Shown here one piece after another: positions 8,235 through 15,738 of a stretch of 33,737 nt of DNA. This DNA is from Burkholderiales bacterium. GTDB lineage: Bacteria > Pseudomonadota > Gammaproteobacteria > Burkholderiales > Burkholderiaceae. The notes below the pieces were generated by a model that was not told the origin of the DNA, did not search any database, and was given only the letters and a program-made list of their open reading frames with translations. Made by a program: the position numbers and the translations under genes. Each line of letters starts with the position of its first letter. Position 1 is the stretch's first letter. The DNA lies in NCBI GenBank assembly GCA_947372535.1, contig CANBUA010000010.1, positions 1 to 33,737 on the forward strand, read 5' to 3'.

Positions 8235-8583
8235 ATGCGGCAGACTTGGTTCGCCTTGAACTGCAAGAGCGTCGGCGTTTTCTACGAATCGAACGGGAGG
8301 CTGTGTCGCGTGCCCAACCGTCGACATTTCGACCAGACCATGGCGTCAGGCTGGACCGCGCTTGGGCAGGTCAATGAACCATTGGCGTTGCTGCTCATAG
8401 ACGTCGATCACTTCAAGGCTTGCAACGACCGTCATGGTCACCCCACGGGTGACCAGTGCCTGCGCCATGTGGCTCAACTTCCCTGATGAACTCGTGGCTC
8501 GGGCAGACATGGCCCTGTACCGCGCCAAGCATGAGGGGCGCAACCGCTGTGTGCTGGCCGGCCCCTCCGCACCAGCGGCTTAG
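8235..8583 (+). pseudogene. Diguanylate cyclase (GGDEF) remnant with internal deletion
   Basis: The first piece (from about 8235, stop at 8484-8486) carries the start of a GGDEF domain: VPNRRHFDQ, then PLALLLIDVDHFKACNDRHG with the metal-binding Asp of the first motif, then TGDQCLRHVA. The second piece, one frame over (8485-8580, stop TAG 8581-8583), carries the final GGDEF motif: ELVARADMALYRAKHEGRN. The roughly 70 residues between them, including the GG(D/E)EF active-site loop and the I-site, are missing, and the junction shifts the reading frame. No sensory domain is recognisable upstream. It cannot make c-di-GMP. Its last bases overlap the stop of the opposing stress-protein gene. Confidence 0.85.
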
Positions 8584-9098
8584 AAGTAGACGGACTCGCC
8601 CTTGTAGTCCTGCCAAGTGCGGCCAAAATAAGCGGCGTCGTCGGCGTTGCGCGGACGCACCGCCATCAGGATGCCGCCTTCCTTGATGCCCGATTCGTAG
8701 TGCTTGAGACGCTCTTCCGGGATGCCCCAGCCGATCAGTGCACCCACGATGCCGCCCGTGGCCGCACCTGCGCCTGCACCGGCCACCGCTGCCGCAACGG
8801 GCCCTGCGATGATCAGGCCCAGACCCGGAATGGCCAGGGTGGTGCCAATGGCAGCGACGGCCGCAGCGATGGCGCCCAGCGTGCCTCCGATGGCCCCGCC
8901 GATGCCGGCGCCCTGGCCTGCCTTGGAGCCCAGTTCGCTGGTCAGCGTGCCATCGGCGAAGTGGCGCTGGTGGGTCTCATCGGACATCACCAGATTGACA
9001 TCGTCACGGACATAGCCGCGGTCGGTCACAGCCTGGTAAGCACGTTCTGCACTGTCGCGGTCCCGAAACAAGCCGGTGACGATTTTCTGTTCTGCCAT
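8580..9098 (-). CDS. General stress protein 17M-like domain, glycine-rich membrane-associated protein
   Basis: This 172-residue protein starts at the ATG with GAGGAGAT just upstream; an in-frame start 11 codons earlier lacks such a site. The N-terminus (about 3-55) resembles the YflT/GSP17M stress domain (KIVTGLFRDRDSAERAYQAV, followed by a GYVRDDVNLVMS-type strand). A long Gly/Ala segment (about 65-125) forms glycine-zipper-like hydrophobic stretches likely to insert in or pack against the membrane. The C-terminus (PEERLKHYESGIKEGG) matches a motif common in proteins of this type. Function is unknown; family members are often induced by heat, salt or osmotic stress. Its stop overlaps the end of the GGDEF remnant. 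Confidence 0.83.
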   Translation of the reverse strand: MAEQKIVTGLFRDRDSAERAYQAVTDRGYVRDDVNLVMSDETHQRHFADGTLTSELGSKAGQGAGIGGAIGGTLGAIAAAVAAIGTTLAIPGLGLIIAGPVAAAVAGAGAGAATGGIVGALIGWGIPEERLKHYESGIKEGGILMAVRPRNADDAAYFGRTWQDYKGESVYF

Positions 9099-9196
9099 GT
9101 TGATCTCCTCGGTCAAAAGTGGGGATGACATCTGTTGTCAACCTGGAGGAGGCAAGCGGCGCGCCTGCGCCAGGCAGGCCATGTGACGGCTGTTGG

Positions 9197-9406
9197 TCAG
9201 CGCGGCGAAGACGGTGCCTGGCGGCCTCGTCGAAGGAGGTCACGCACCAGAGTGCCGGTCAACATCAGCGCCGCAGACGCGCCCAGCGCCAGCGGCCAGA
9301 GGGCGTGGGCCCAGCTAGACATGCCCGCGCCAAGGATGATGGCGCCTTGTCCAGCGAGGTAACCCCGCATGGCGGGGGTGAGGGCAGGACGCGGAAATTG
9401 ACGCAT
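9197..9406 (-). CDS. Small two-helix membrane protein, hypothetical
   Basis: A short frame encodes about 69 residues from the ATG at 9406, or 78 from a GTG at 9433; neither start has a strong ribosome binding site. Two hydrophobic segments are visible (around MRGYLAGQGAIILGAGM and HALWPLALGASAALMLTG), followed by an Arg-rich cytoplasmic-type tail (DLLRRGRQ). I recognise no family. Codon composition resembles that of the neighbours, which supports a real gene. It sits 98 bp upstream of the stress-protein gene on the same strand and could share its regulation. Confidence 0.5.
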   Translation of the reverse strand: MRQFPRPALTPAMRGYLAGQGAIILGAGMSSWAHALWPLALGASAALMLTGTLVRDLLRRGRQAPSSPR

Positions 9407-9626
9407 GGCGTGACTCGCTGCAAAACTGAACACAAAGGAAAGCGCTTCTGACGCTCACAGTTTAGGGAATTGGCCCAGGTGGCAAGGTGCGGACAGAGCC
9501 AGGCAATCCGGCCTTATTTGCCGTTCCTTGGCCCTTCTTTGCCGACGGACTTGCCGAAAACGCCGAGAGCGGGCAGGCATGCGGAATGCCCACGAGCGGT
9601 ATCCGCCTCTCCCCAAGGAGTTCATC

Positions 9627-9983
9627 ATGTCGATCAGGAATGCGCTGGCCAGTGTGGCCGTCAAAGACGTCGATGCCGCCATCCGCTGGTATGAAAAACT
9701 CCTGGGTCGCCCTGCAGATTCCCGGCCTATGTCGGAGGTCGCGGAGTGGAAGTTCGAGCGCGGTGGCTGGCTTCAGGTCTACCAAAGCACCGAGCGCATC
9801 GGCCTGTGTTCCGTCACCTTGGCTGTCGATCAGATCGATGAGGAGCGCTCCGGCTTGGCACGGCGAGGCATCCACGCGGGCGAGCCCGTGAGGGCTGCCA
9901 AAGTGAATCTGCTGATGATCAAGGACCCGGATGGCAACAGCATCGCCTTGGCGGAGGCCTTGGACCCCAGTCTGGCGCAGTGA
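9627..9983 (+). CDS. VOC / glyoxalase-bleomycin resistance family protein
   Basis: This 118-residue protein starts at an ATG preceded by AAGGAG. A single vicinal-oxygen-chelate module is visible: ASVAVKDVDAAIRWYEKLLG at the N-terminus, VAEWKFERGGWLQVYQ in the middle, and the terminal strand motif MIKDPDGNSIALAEAL, where the Glu is the usual metal ligand position. The first metal position (normally His/Gln in the first strand) looks like Ala/Val, so a standard glyoxalase metal site seems incomplete. It may be a binding protein or an enzyme of unknown substrate, probably cytoplasmic and homodimeric. The small membrane protein gene follows by 44 bp on the same strand. Confidence 0.85.
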   Translation: MSIRNALASVAVKDVDAAIRWYEKLLGRPADSRPMSEVAEWKFERGGWLQVYQSTERIGLCSVTLAVDQIDEERSGLARRGIHAGEPVRAAKVNLLMIKDPDGNSIALAEALDPSLAQ

Positions 9984-10027
9984 GCCGGCAGGCTCTCGCA
10001 GGCATGCCACTTGCGCCAGAGGTCCTC

Positions 10028-10294
10028 ATGGACGTCTCATCACTATCACTTGATTTGCTTCAGTGGCCCGCCATGGCGGTCACCATCCTGGCGTCATGGC
10101 TCGTGGCCTCGGCCAGCTGCCGCAAGCGTCACGCTGGCTTCTGGGCTTTCCTGCTCAGCAATGTGCTTTGGGTGGCGTGGGGCTGGCATGCGCATGCACC
10201 CGCCCTCATCGCCATGCAGGTGTGCCTGGCCGCCATGAATGTGCGCGGCACCTGGAAGACCGACTCGTCGGAGGCGGCAGAGCTCAGAACTTGA
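10028..10294 (+). CDS. Small inner-membrane protein, hypothetical
   Basis: This 88-residue protein starts at the ATG with AGAGG 7 bases upstream. Three hydrophobic segments are apparent: WPAMAVTILASWLVAS, GFWAFLLSNVLWVAWGW and APALIAMQVCLAAMNVRG. The pattern, with a Trp-rich middle helix and a final NxRG, is shared by small uncharacterised proteobacterial proteins that resemble half of a PQ-loop or PnuC-like unit; this resemblance is weak. The last 11 bases overlap the 3' end of the convergent phospholipase gene. Confidence 0.68.
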   Translation: MDVSSLSLDLLQWPAMAVTILASWLVASASCRKRHAGFWAFLLSNVLWVAWGWHAHAPALIAMQVCLAAMNVRGTWKTDSSEAAELRT

Positions 10295-11402
10295 AGATGG
10301 CCAAGCCTGCGCCCAGGCTGGTTTGCTTGAAGTTGTAATCCAGCAGCGTCTCGCCGTAACCCTGGAAGCCCTGGACATACCAGCGCAAGCCATCGGGGCG
10401 GTCATTGAACACGGGGTAAGTCCAGTCCAGCTCGACGGAGCCGCGGCCCGACTTGGAGGGGCGCCACACCAAAGAGGCGATGGAACGACCGGGCGACCAC
10501 GTCAGCGCCAATTCAGTGCGGCCCATGAAATGCGTGATGTCTGGGTTGTCATCGCTCTGGTTTTCGCTCTTGGCCAGTTCGTTCTCGACCCGCACGGTGG
10601 CGATCAGGTTTTCCTTCTCCAGGCCCACCGTGCCATAGACGCGGTTCCAGCTGCGTGAGAGCTGAGCCGTCTGTCCATTGGACTGATGGACCAGCCCCAA
10701 ACTGGCCATGCGCCACTTCCAGCCAAACGGCAGTCCTTGCCAGTTCTTGGGCGTCGGGACCACGTACAAGAGTTCAGGCTGGTAATCGGTGTTGCGAAAG
10801 GGCGCCGATTCCGCATGGTTCCACAGCTGCCAAGTCGATTGCTGGGTGTAGCCCACCCAGAGGTCGGCTTCGGGCAGGAACACATCCTCCAGCACCTTGG
10901 TGCGCATGGACACCTGCAGTTTGGTCTCGGAGTTTTGATAGCGCGGCAGGTTGGAGGCCACCCCACGCGTTGGGCTACTCGGGTGGCGGTTGACCGACTT
11001 CATGATGCGCGCAGGCAGGAAGAAGTTCGGGCGGTAGGCCGTGTAGTTGAAGGTGCCGCGCTTGTCGCCCTTGTCGAGCTCCCAGTAGCGCGCCAAGAAG
11101 CTGTCGCTCTCTTGCGTGGTGGCCGGTGTGGCGGCGGGCTGCTCGGGCGTGGCAGCTGGCGAGCCTGGTTCCACCACGGGCGAGGCGGGCATGGCTGACA
11201 TGGCAGAACGCCCGGCCATCTTGTCATAGCAGGCCAGGCGGGCGCTGTCGCTGGGCAGGCCCAGGCATTCCTTGACATCAATGGGCGTCTGGGCCAAAGC
11301 CGACAGCGGCAAGCCCAATGAGAAGGCAAGGCACAAGCCTGTGGCCGCAACGGTGGGCAGGGGCTTGGCACGTTGCGGCACGCCTGAGGTGGAACAAAAC
11401 AT
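10284..11402 (-). CDS. pldA: Outer membrane phospholipase A
   Basis: This 372-residue outer-membrane enzyme hydrolyses acyl ester bonds of phospholipids that reach the outer leaflet. A signal peptide ends near residue 38 (LPLSALAQ). A short N-terminal module with two Cys (VKECLGLPSDSARLACYDK, 43-61) and a Pro/Ala/Thr-rich linker (about 66-100) come before a 12-strand-type barrel (about 115-372). The OMPLA triad is intact: His239 and Ser241 in LVHQSNGQ and Asn253 in SRSWNRVYG. The C-terminal Phe (AGLAIFKF) fits an outer-membrane sorting signal. The E. coli enzyme lacks the extended N-terminal module, which is common in beta-proteobacterial forms. It lies 34 bp after the large hybrid kinase gene on the same strand. 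Confidence 0.93.
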   Translation of the reverse strand: MFCSTSGVPQRAKPLPTVAATGLCLAFSLGLPLSALAQTPIDVKECLGLPSDSARLACYDKMAGRSAMSAMPASPVVEPGSPAATPEQPAATPATTQESDSFLARYWELDKGDKRGTFNYTAYRPNFFLPARIMKSVNRHPSSPTRGVASNLPRYQNSETKLQVSMRTKVLEDVFLPEADLWVGYTQQSTWQLWNHAESAPFRNTDYQPELLYVVPTPKNWQGLPFGWKWRMASLGLVHQSNGQTAQLSRSWNRVYGTVGLEKENLIATVRVENELAKSENQSDDNPDITHFMGRTELALTWSPGRSIASLVWRPSKSGRGSVELDWTYPVFNDRPDGLRWYVQGFQGYGETLLDYNFKQTSLGAGLAIFKF

Positions 11403-11436
11403 GTTGGATGGCGAGCGAATGAAGATGCGCCCGACT

Positions 11437-13485
11437 CTAGCGGTTTTGTCGCGCGCCTGCTTGGCTGGCGGCCAAGTCCGACAAGAGTGCTTCCACCGCG
11501 TCGAGGTTGGCGGGCTTGGTCAGGTGCATGTCAAAGCCTGCCGCGTGTGTACGCTCGCGGTCCTGTTCCGTGCCCCAGCCCGTCAAGGCGATCAGCACGA
11601 CCTGGGACAGCGCAGGTATCTCGCGCAAGGCTCTGGCCACCTCATAGCCATCCATGCCCGGCAGCCCGATGTCGAGGAAAACCACATCAGGCAGAAAGGA
11701 TGGTGCCAGTGCCAGGGCCTGGTAGCCATCGTGGGCGACGGCGCTGGTGTGGCCGCCCATTTCCAGGACGACAGACAGGCTGTCGGCGGCATCCAGGTTG
11801 TCGTCCACCACCATCACCTTGAAGCACGCATGCTGACTGACGGGTGGCACGTAACGCGCACGATCGTCGCTGGCATGGTGTCTGGCGGGCTGTGCCTCGC
11901 TCAGCGGCAGCCGGACCGAGAAGGTACTGCCCTGGCCTTGACCCGCGCTGGTGGCGGCCAGTGTGCCGCCGTGCAGCGTCACCAGACGGTGCGCCAGCGA
12001 CAGGCCGATGCCCAGGCCCCCTTGGGCCCGGTCCAGCGCTTGATGAACCTGCGTGAACATCTCGAACACTGCCGACAGCTGGTCCGGGGGGATGCCTACG
12101 CCTGTGTCGGTCACGCTCACCAGAACCTCCTGGCCTTGCCGGCCGGCTGACAGCTCAATGAGACCGCCGGGCGGCGTGTACTTGGCGGCATTGGTCAGCA
12201 GGTTGCTGATGACCTGTGCCAGGCGCATGGGATCGACCTCCACCATCAAGGGCTCGGGTGGAAAGCTCACGCGCAACTCATGATGACCGGCTTCGATCTG
12301 CGGCAAGCTGGTCTCGATCGCCGTCTCGATGACGGGCTTGAGTTCGAGTCTTGCCTTGTGCAACTCCACCTTGCCATTGCTGATGCGCGCCACGTCCAGC
12401 AGGTCATTGACCAAGTGGACCAAGTGGGCCAATTGGCGCTCCATCATCTTCTGCGCCTTGCGCACGGCGTCGATGTTGTCGGGCGCCATGCGCATCACCT
12501 GCAATCCATTCTGCAAGGGTGCCAAGGGGTTCCTCAGCTCATGGGCCAATGTGGCCAGGAACTCGTTCTTGCGGCGATCCGTCTGGGCCAGCTCCGATGC
12601 CAACACATGCAGCTTTTCCTCGCTGCGTTTGCGGGCCGTGATGTCAGTGCAGGTGATCACGGCGCCCACGTTCTGGCCATCGTGCACCATGGGCGAGACG
12701 GAGTAGGACACGGCCACGGGCTTGCCATCCTTGCGCCAGAAGACTTCATCGTCGACCCGCACGGGCAGGCCCTGGCGGCAGGCCAGGCCGATGCGGCAGT
12801 CAGCCTCCGGGTAAAGCGAGCCATCGGCATGGTGGTGATGGATCAGCCGGTGCAGGGTGTGGCCCAGCAGCTCATCGGCTGCGAAACCCAACATGGCCAC
12901 ACCTGCCTTGTTGACGAAGGTGCAGCGGCCACCCGGGCCCATGCCGAAGATGCTTTCGCCGGAAGACTCCAGCAGCAATTCGAAACGCGCCTCGCTGGCG
13001 CGCAGCAGGGCTGTGGCCGCCAAGGCTTGTTCTTGCTTGACCCGCTCGCGCTCGGCGGCATCACGTTGGGCATCGGCCAGGCGCAACTCTTCCTTGTTGC
13101 GAAACAGCTCGACGAAGAAGGCGACCTTGCCCTTGAGGGCTGCTGCCACCAAAGGCTTGGTCAGAAAATCAACCGCGCCGAGTGAGTAGGCCTCTTTGAT
13201 CACGGCGTCGGTGGCCAGCGTGGCCGTCACGAACAGGATGGGGGTCGTTTTGGCGTGTGGCAGCTGGCGGATCTGCCGGGCCGCTTCGAAGCCGTCCATC
13301 TCGGGCATGTGCACATCCAGCAAGATGGCGGCGAAGTCCATGTGCTGCGCTTGGGCCACCGCTTCACGCCCGGACGTCGCACGAACCAGACGAGCCTCGG
13401 TGTCGGCCAAGAGCGCTTCGAGGAGCAGCAAATTGGCCGGGTGGTCGTCAACGAGGAGGATGTTGACCTCGCTGTTTGTGGGCAC
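11437..13485 (-). CDS. Hybrid histidine kinase: receiver-PAS-HisKA-HATPase-receiver
   Basis: This 682-residue soluble protein starts at a GTG (13485) with GGAGGAC about 8 bases upstream; longer frames add residues unlike receivers. The N-terminal receiver (7-122) has Asp57 (ILLDVHMPEMDG) and Lys110 (LTKP). A coiled-coil linker (125-163) leads to a PAS domain (163-285). HisKA follows with His315 (FLATLAHELRNPLAP), then HATPase_c (about 420-545; DTGVGIPP, GLGIGLSLAH), and a second receiver (about 565-675; LDIGLPGMDG, HLTKP). There are no membrane segments, so it reads a cytoplasmic cue or is itself phosphorylated by another kinase. A single-domain receiver gene diverges 119 bp away, a plausible partner in a phosphorelay. 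Confidence 0.93.
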   Translation of the reverse strand: MPTNSEVNILLVDDHPANLLLLEALLADTEARLVRATSGREAVAQAQHMDFAAILLDVHMPEMDGFEAARQIRQLPHAKTTPILFVTATLATDAVIKEAYSLGAVDFLTKPLVAAALKGKVAFFVELFRNKEELRLADAQRDAAERERVKQEQALAATALLRASEARFELLLESSGESIFGMGPGGRCTFVNKAGVAMLGFAADELLGHTLHRLIHHHHADGSLYPEADCRIGLACRQGLPVRVDDEVFWRKDGKPVAVSYSVSPMVHDGQNVGAVITCTDITARKRSEEKLHVLASELAQTDRRKNEFLATLAHELRNPLAPLQNGLQVMRMAPDNIDAVRKAQKMMERQLAHLVHLVNDLLDVARISNGKVELHKARLELKPVIETAIETSLPQIEAGHHELRVSFPPEPLMVEVDPMRLAQVISNLLTNAAKYTPPGGLIELSAGRQGQEVLVSVTDTGVGIPPDQLSAVFEMFTQVHQALDRAQGGLGIGLSLAHRLVTLHGGTLAATSAGQGQGSTFSVRLPLSEAQPARHHASDDRARYVPPVSQHACFKVMVVDDNLDAADSLSVVLEMGGHTSAVAHDGYQALALAPSFLPDVVFLDIGLPGMDGYEVARALREIPALSQVVLIALTGWGTEQDRERTHAAGFDMHLTKPANLDAVEALLSDLAASQAGARQNR

Positions 13486-13604
13486 CAGGTGTCCTCCGAT
13501 CACTGAACGATGTCGACTGTGTCCTTGAGGGGACACGCGCGGTGGCCGAGTGTAAGCCAAGCAGGCGCACGCCTTGCTCATGACGCTGCATAGGAGGGCC
13601 GCGC

Positions 13605-14006
13605 ATGAACTCGCCCCATACCGGAGACATACAAGACGATTTGATGAGGGTGCTGGTCGTGGACGACAACCGCGACGCGGCCGAATCGCTGTGCCAGTTG
13701 CTGGAGTTCATGGCCTGCCAGACGGTGGTGGCCTTCGACGGCGCCAGTGGTGTGGCCGCGTGTGATCGTTTCAATCCGCAACTCGCCTTCATTGACCTGG
13801 ACATGCCCGGCATGGACGGGTGTGAAGTGGTGCGGCAGTTGAGACTGCACGAAACCACGCCACCGCGCCAGCTCATCTGCTTGACTGGGCGACACGAGGC
13901 CCAGGCAGAGATCCGCTGCCTGGGCGCTGGCTTTGATCAATTCATCACCAAACCCATCGACACGGACCGGCTGATGAAAGCCCTGGAAAAAGCCAAACGG
14001 CATTGA
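13605..14006 (+). CDS. Single-domain response regulator receiver
   Basis: This 133-residue protein is a CheY-like receiver without an output domain. It has the acidic pocket (VLVVDDNRDAAESL, 16-29), Asp64 in FIDLDMPGMDG as phospho-acceptor, Thr94 in ICLTG and Lys116 in ITKP. The sequence is close in type to the C-terminal receiver of the divergent hybrid kinase (shared VVDDN-DAA-SL and PGMDG-EV-R-LR patterns). It may be a phosphorelay shuttle or sink for that kinase. The ATG at 13605 has GGAGGG about 9 bases upstream. The ribbon-helix-helix gene follows 50 bp later on the same strand but has its own promoter-operator region. Confidence 0.9.
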   Translation: MNSPHTGDIQDDLMRVLVVDDNRDAAESLCQLLEFMACQTVVAFDGASGVAACDRFNPQLAFIDLDMPGMDGCEVVRQLRLHETTPPRQLICLTGRHEAQAEIRCLGAGFDQFITKPIDTDRLMKALEKAKRH

Positions 14007-14013
14007 CCGTAAA

Positions 14014-14074
14014 ACCATCCTTGCAACATCCAAGTGGATGGTGTTAGGATGGTCTCATGCCAGCCAAACCATCC
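14014..14074 (+). promoter_or_regulatory. Phased heptad operator overlapping the promoter of the ribbon-helix-helix gene
   Basis: Four heptamers are spaced exactly 11 bp start to start: ACCATCC (14014), AACATCC (14025), GGATGGT (14036) and GGATGGT (14047). The first two are in inverted orientation to the last two, giving a dyad. A fifth copy, ACCATCC, lies at 14068 inside the coding start. A promoter-like pair, TTGCAA (14021-14026) and TAGGAT (14045-14050) with an 18-bp spacer, lies within the array. One site per helical turn is the arrangement bound by MetJ/Arc/CopG-type proteins, so autoregulation by the adjacent product is likely. Confidence 0.65.
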
Positions 14075-14485
14075 TCCGCACCCGTGAGCCTCAAGCTCGT
14101 CGACTCTGAAAAGATCACCATCAACCTCGGTTTTGTCGACCTGGGTCAGATTGATTTGCTGGTGGCCGAGAGCTTTTACGGCAACCGCACGGACTTCATC
14201 CGCACGGCCATCCGCAATCAGTTGAGCACCCATGCCGACGCGCTCAGGCAGGTGGTCGATCGCAAGATGCTGGTGCTGGGCTTGCAGCATTTCAGCGCCG
14301 ATGACCTGCGCAAGGTCCAGGCCGCCAACGAGAAGCTGCACCTGCGCGTGCTGGGCCTGGCCTCGATCGCGCCGGATGTGAGTCCCGAACTGGCCCTGGC
14401 CACCATCGAATCCATCCATGTCCTGGGTGCCTTGCATGCCAGCCCCGATGTCAAAGCCGCACTCGCCCATCGGCAACGCGGTTAA
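14057..14485 (+). CDS. Ribbon-helix-helix (CopG-type) transcriptional regulator
   Basis: This 142-residue protein has a ribbon-helix-helix fold near residues 15-60. A beta strand (KITINLGFVDL) is followed by a helix and the turn YGNRTDFIRTAIRNQL typical of CopG/NikR-like DNA-binding domains. The C-terminal half (about 70-135; MLVLGLQHFSADDL, VLGLASIAPDVSPELA) is conserved in proteobacterial proteins encoded next to PHB-depolymerase-like esterases and has no known ligand. It acts as a dimer on DNA. The transcript may be nearly leaderless if the TAGGAT -10 is used; AGGA at 14046-14049 could otherwise serve as ribosome binding site. The esterase gene starts 19 bp after the stop, and the phased operator lies across the start. 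Confidence 0.85.
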   Translation: MPAKPSSAPVSLKLVDSEKITINLGFVDLGQIDLLVAESFYGNRTDFIRTAIRNQLSTHADALRQVVDRKMLVLGLQHFSADDLRKVQAANEKLHLRVLGLASIAPDVSPELALATIESIHVLGALHASPDVKAALAHRQRG

Positions 14486-14504
14486 ACCTGCCGGAAAGTT
14501 TTCA

Positions 14505-15554
14505 ATGAATGCCACTTTGCAAGGTTTGCTGCGCCAAGCCACCAATTTGACCCTGGACGGCCAATTGCGCGAGGCGACAGAGGCCATCGGGCGCGCCCTG
14601 CGTGGCGCTCCGGCGTTCGATCCCATGGTCATCGACATGCCCGTCAACGCTCCGGTGCCGCCAAGGCCTTCGCCAAACAGTCGAACGGATGGGGGTGATC
14701 AGTTCATCGGTGGCGCCCACACGCACGCTTCCAGAACCTTGCGCTACAAGCTGTATGTGCCGCCCAACCATGAAGGGCGCGACTTGCCGCTGGTGGTGAT
14801 GCTGCATGGCTGCACCCAGGACCCAGACGATTTCGCAAGGGGCACCGGCATGAATGATCAGGCCCGACAGCAAGGCTTCTACGTGCTCTATCCGGCCCAG
14901 GCGCAAGACGCCAATCCCCAGCGTTGCTGGAACTGGTTCAAGCACACCCATCAGGCGCGTGGTCGGGGTGAGCCGGCGGTGATCGCCTCGATGACCGAGG
15001 CCGTGATCGAGGCGCACGGGGTCGATCCCCGGCGCGTGTACATCGCCGGCCTGTCCGCAGGTGGGGCCATGGCCGCGATCGTGGCGGCCGCTTACCCGGA
15101 GATTTATGCGGCAGCTGGTGTGCATTCGGGCTTGCCGATTGGCGCGGCGACCAGCATGCCCGAAGCCTTTGCGGCCATGAAGGGCGGCGGCCAACAGGCT
15201 GTCCATGCCTTGGAGGCCGCCCATGTGCCCACCATCGTCTTCCATGGCGATCAGGACCAGACCGTGCATCCACGCAATGGCGAACAGGTGATCGCGGCAG
15301 CGACACGCAGCGCCGGCGGGGCCAAGTCGCCACGGATTGAGCAGGGCGCCATGGCGCGTGGGCGGCGCTACACCCGCGCCATTCACGACGGGGCGCAAGG
15401 GGAGGTGCTGGCAGAGCACTGGGTGGTCCATGGCGGCGGGCATGCCTGGTCGGGCGGCCGGCCACAGGGCACTTACACCGACGCGGCAGGGCCGGACGCC
15501 ACGGTGGAGATGCTGCGGTTTTTCCTGGCGCATCCAAGGCCCTTGTCACGGTGA
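14505..15554 (+). CDS. PHB depolymerase family esterase (LpqC-like)
   Basis: This 349-residue alpha/beta hydrolase belongs to the poly(3-hydroxybutyrate) depolymerase/feruloyl esterase family. The catalytic core (about 78-340) has the oxyanion motif MLHGCTQDPDDFA, nucleophile Ser184 in AGLSAGGAM, the acid in FHGDQDQTV (probably Asp251) and His313 in VVHGGGHAWSGG. The N-terminus (1-60) is helical then Pro-rich and is not a recognisable signal peptide, so intracellular or non-classical location is likely, unlike secreted PHB depolymerases. GGAAAG precedes the chosen ATG. It is cotranscribed with the ribbon-helix-helix regulator. True substrate could be short PHB oligomers or other esters. Confidence 0.88.
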   Translation: MNATLQGLLRQATNLTLDGQLREATEAIGRALRGAPAFDPMVIDMPVNAPVPPRPSPNSRTDGGDQFIGGAHTHASRTLRYKLYVPPNHEGRDLPLVVMLHGCTQDPDDFARGTGMNDQARQQGFYVLYPAQAQDANPQRCWNWFKHTHQARGRGEPAVIASMTEAVIEAHGVDPRRVYIAGLSAGGAMAAIVAAAYPEIYAAAGVHSGLPIGAATSMPEAFAAMKGGGQQAVHALEAAHVPTIVFHGDQDQTVHPRNGEQVIAAATRSAGGAKSPRIEQGAMARGRRYTRAIHDGAQGEVLAEHWVVHGGGHAWSGGRPQGTYTDAAGPDATVEMLRFFLAHPRPLSR

Positions 15555-15738
15555 CCTCGATGTATTTTCACAGGCCCGAGGCAGCCTTCACATCCATTAC
15601 GATGGGGGCCTATGGATGGAACAGGCCTTGCTATCAATTGAACCCATGGCTTGCCGGTCAAGGCAAATCATGCGTGAGGCCTGCCTCTCGTCACCGCAAT
15701 AAACCGGGCGTGTCTGGAGCAAGCCCTGGGGGAACTGA

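Noticed and set aside
11365..11385. TGGCAC and TTGC words near the pldA start as a sigma54 promoter
   Set aside because: The spacing between the GG and GC elements does not fit the fixed sigma54 geometry.
15590..15620. ACATCC and GGATGG words upstream of rsbR as a second site for the RHH regulator
   Set aside because: The words are 24 bp apart with no 11-bp phasing and only partial match, so they are likely chance in GC-rich DNA.
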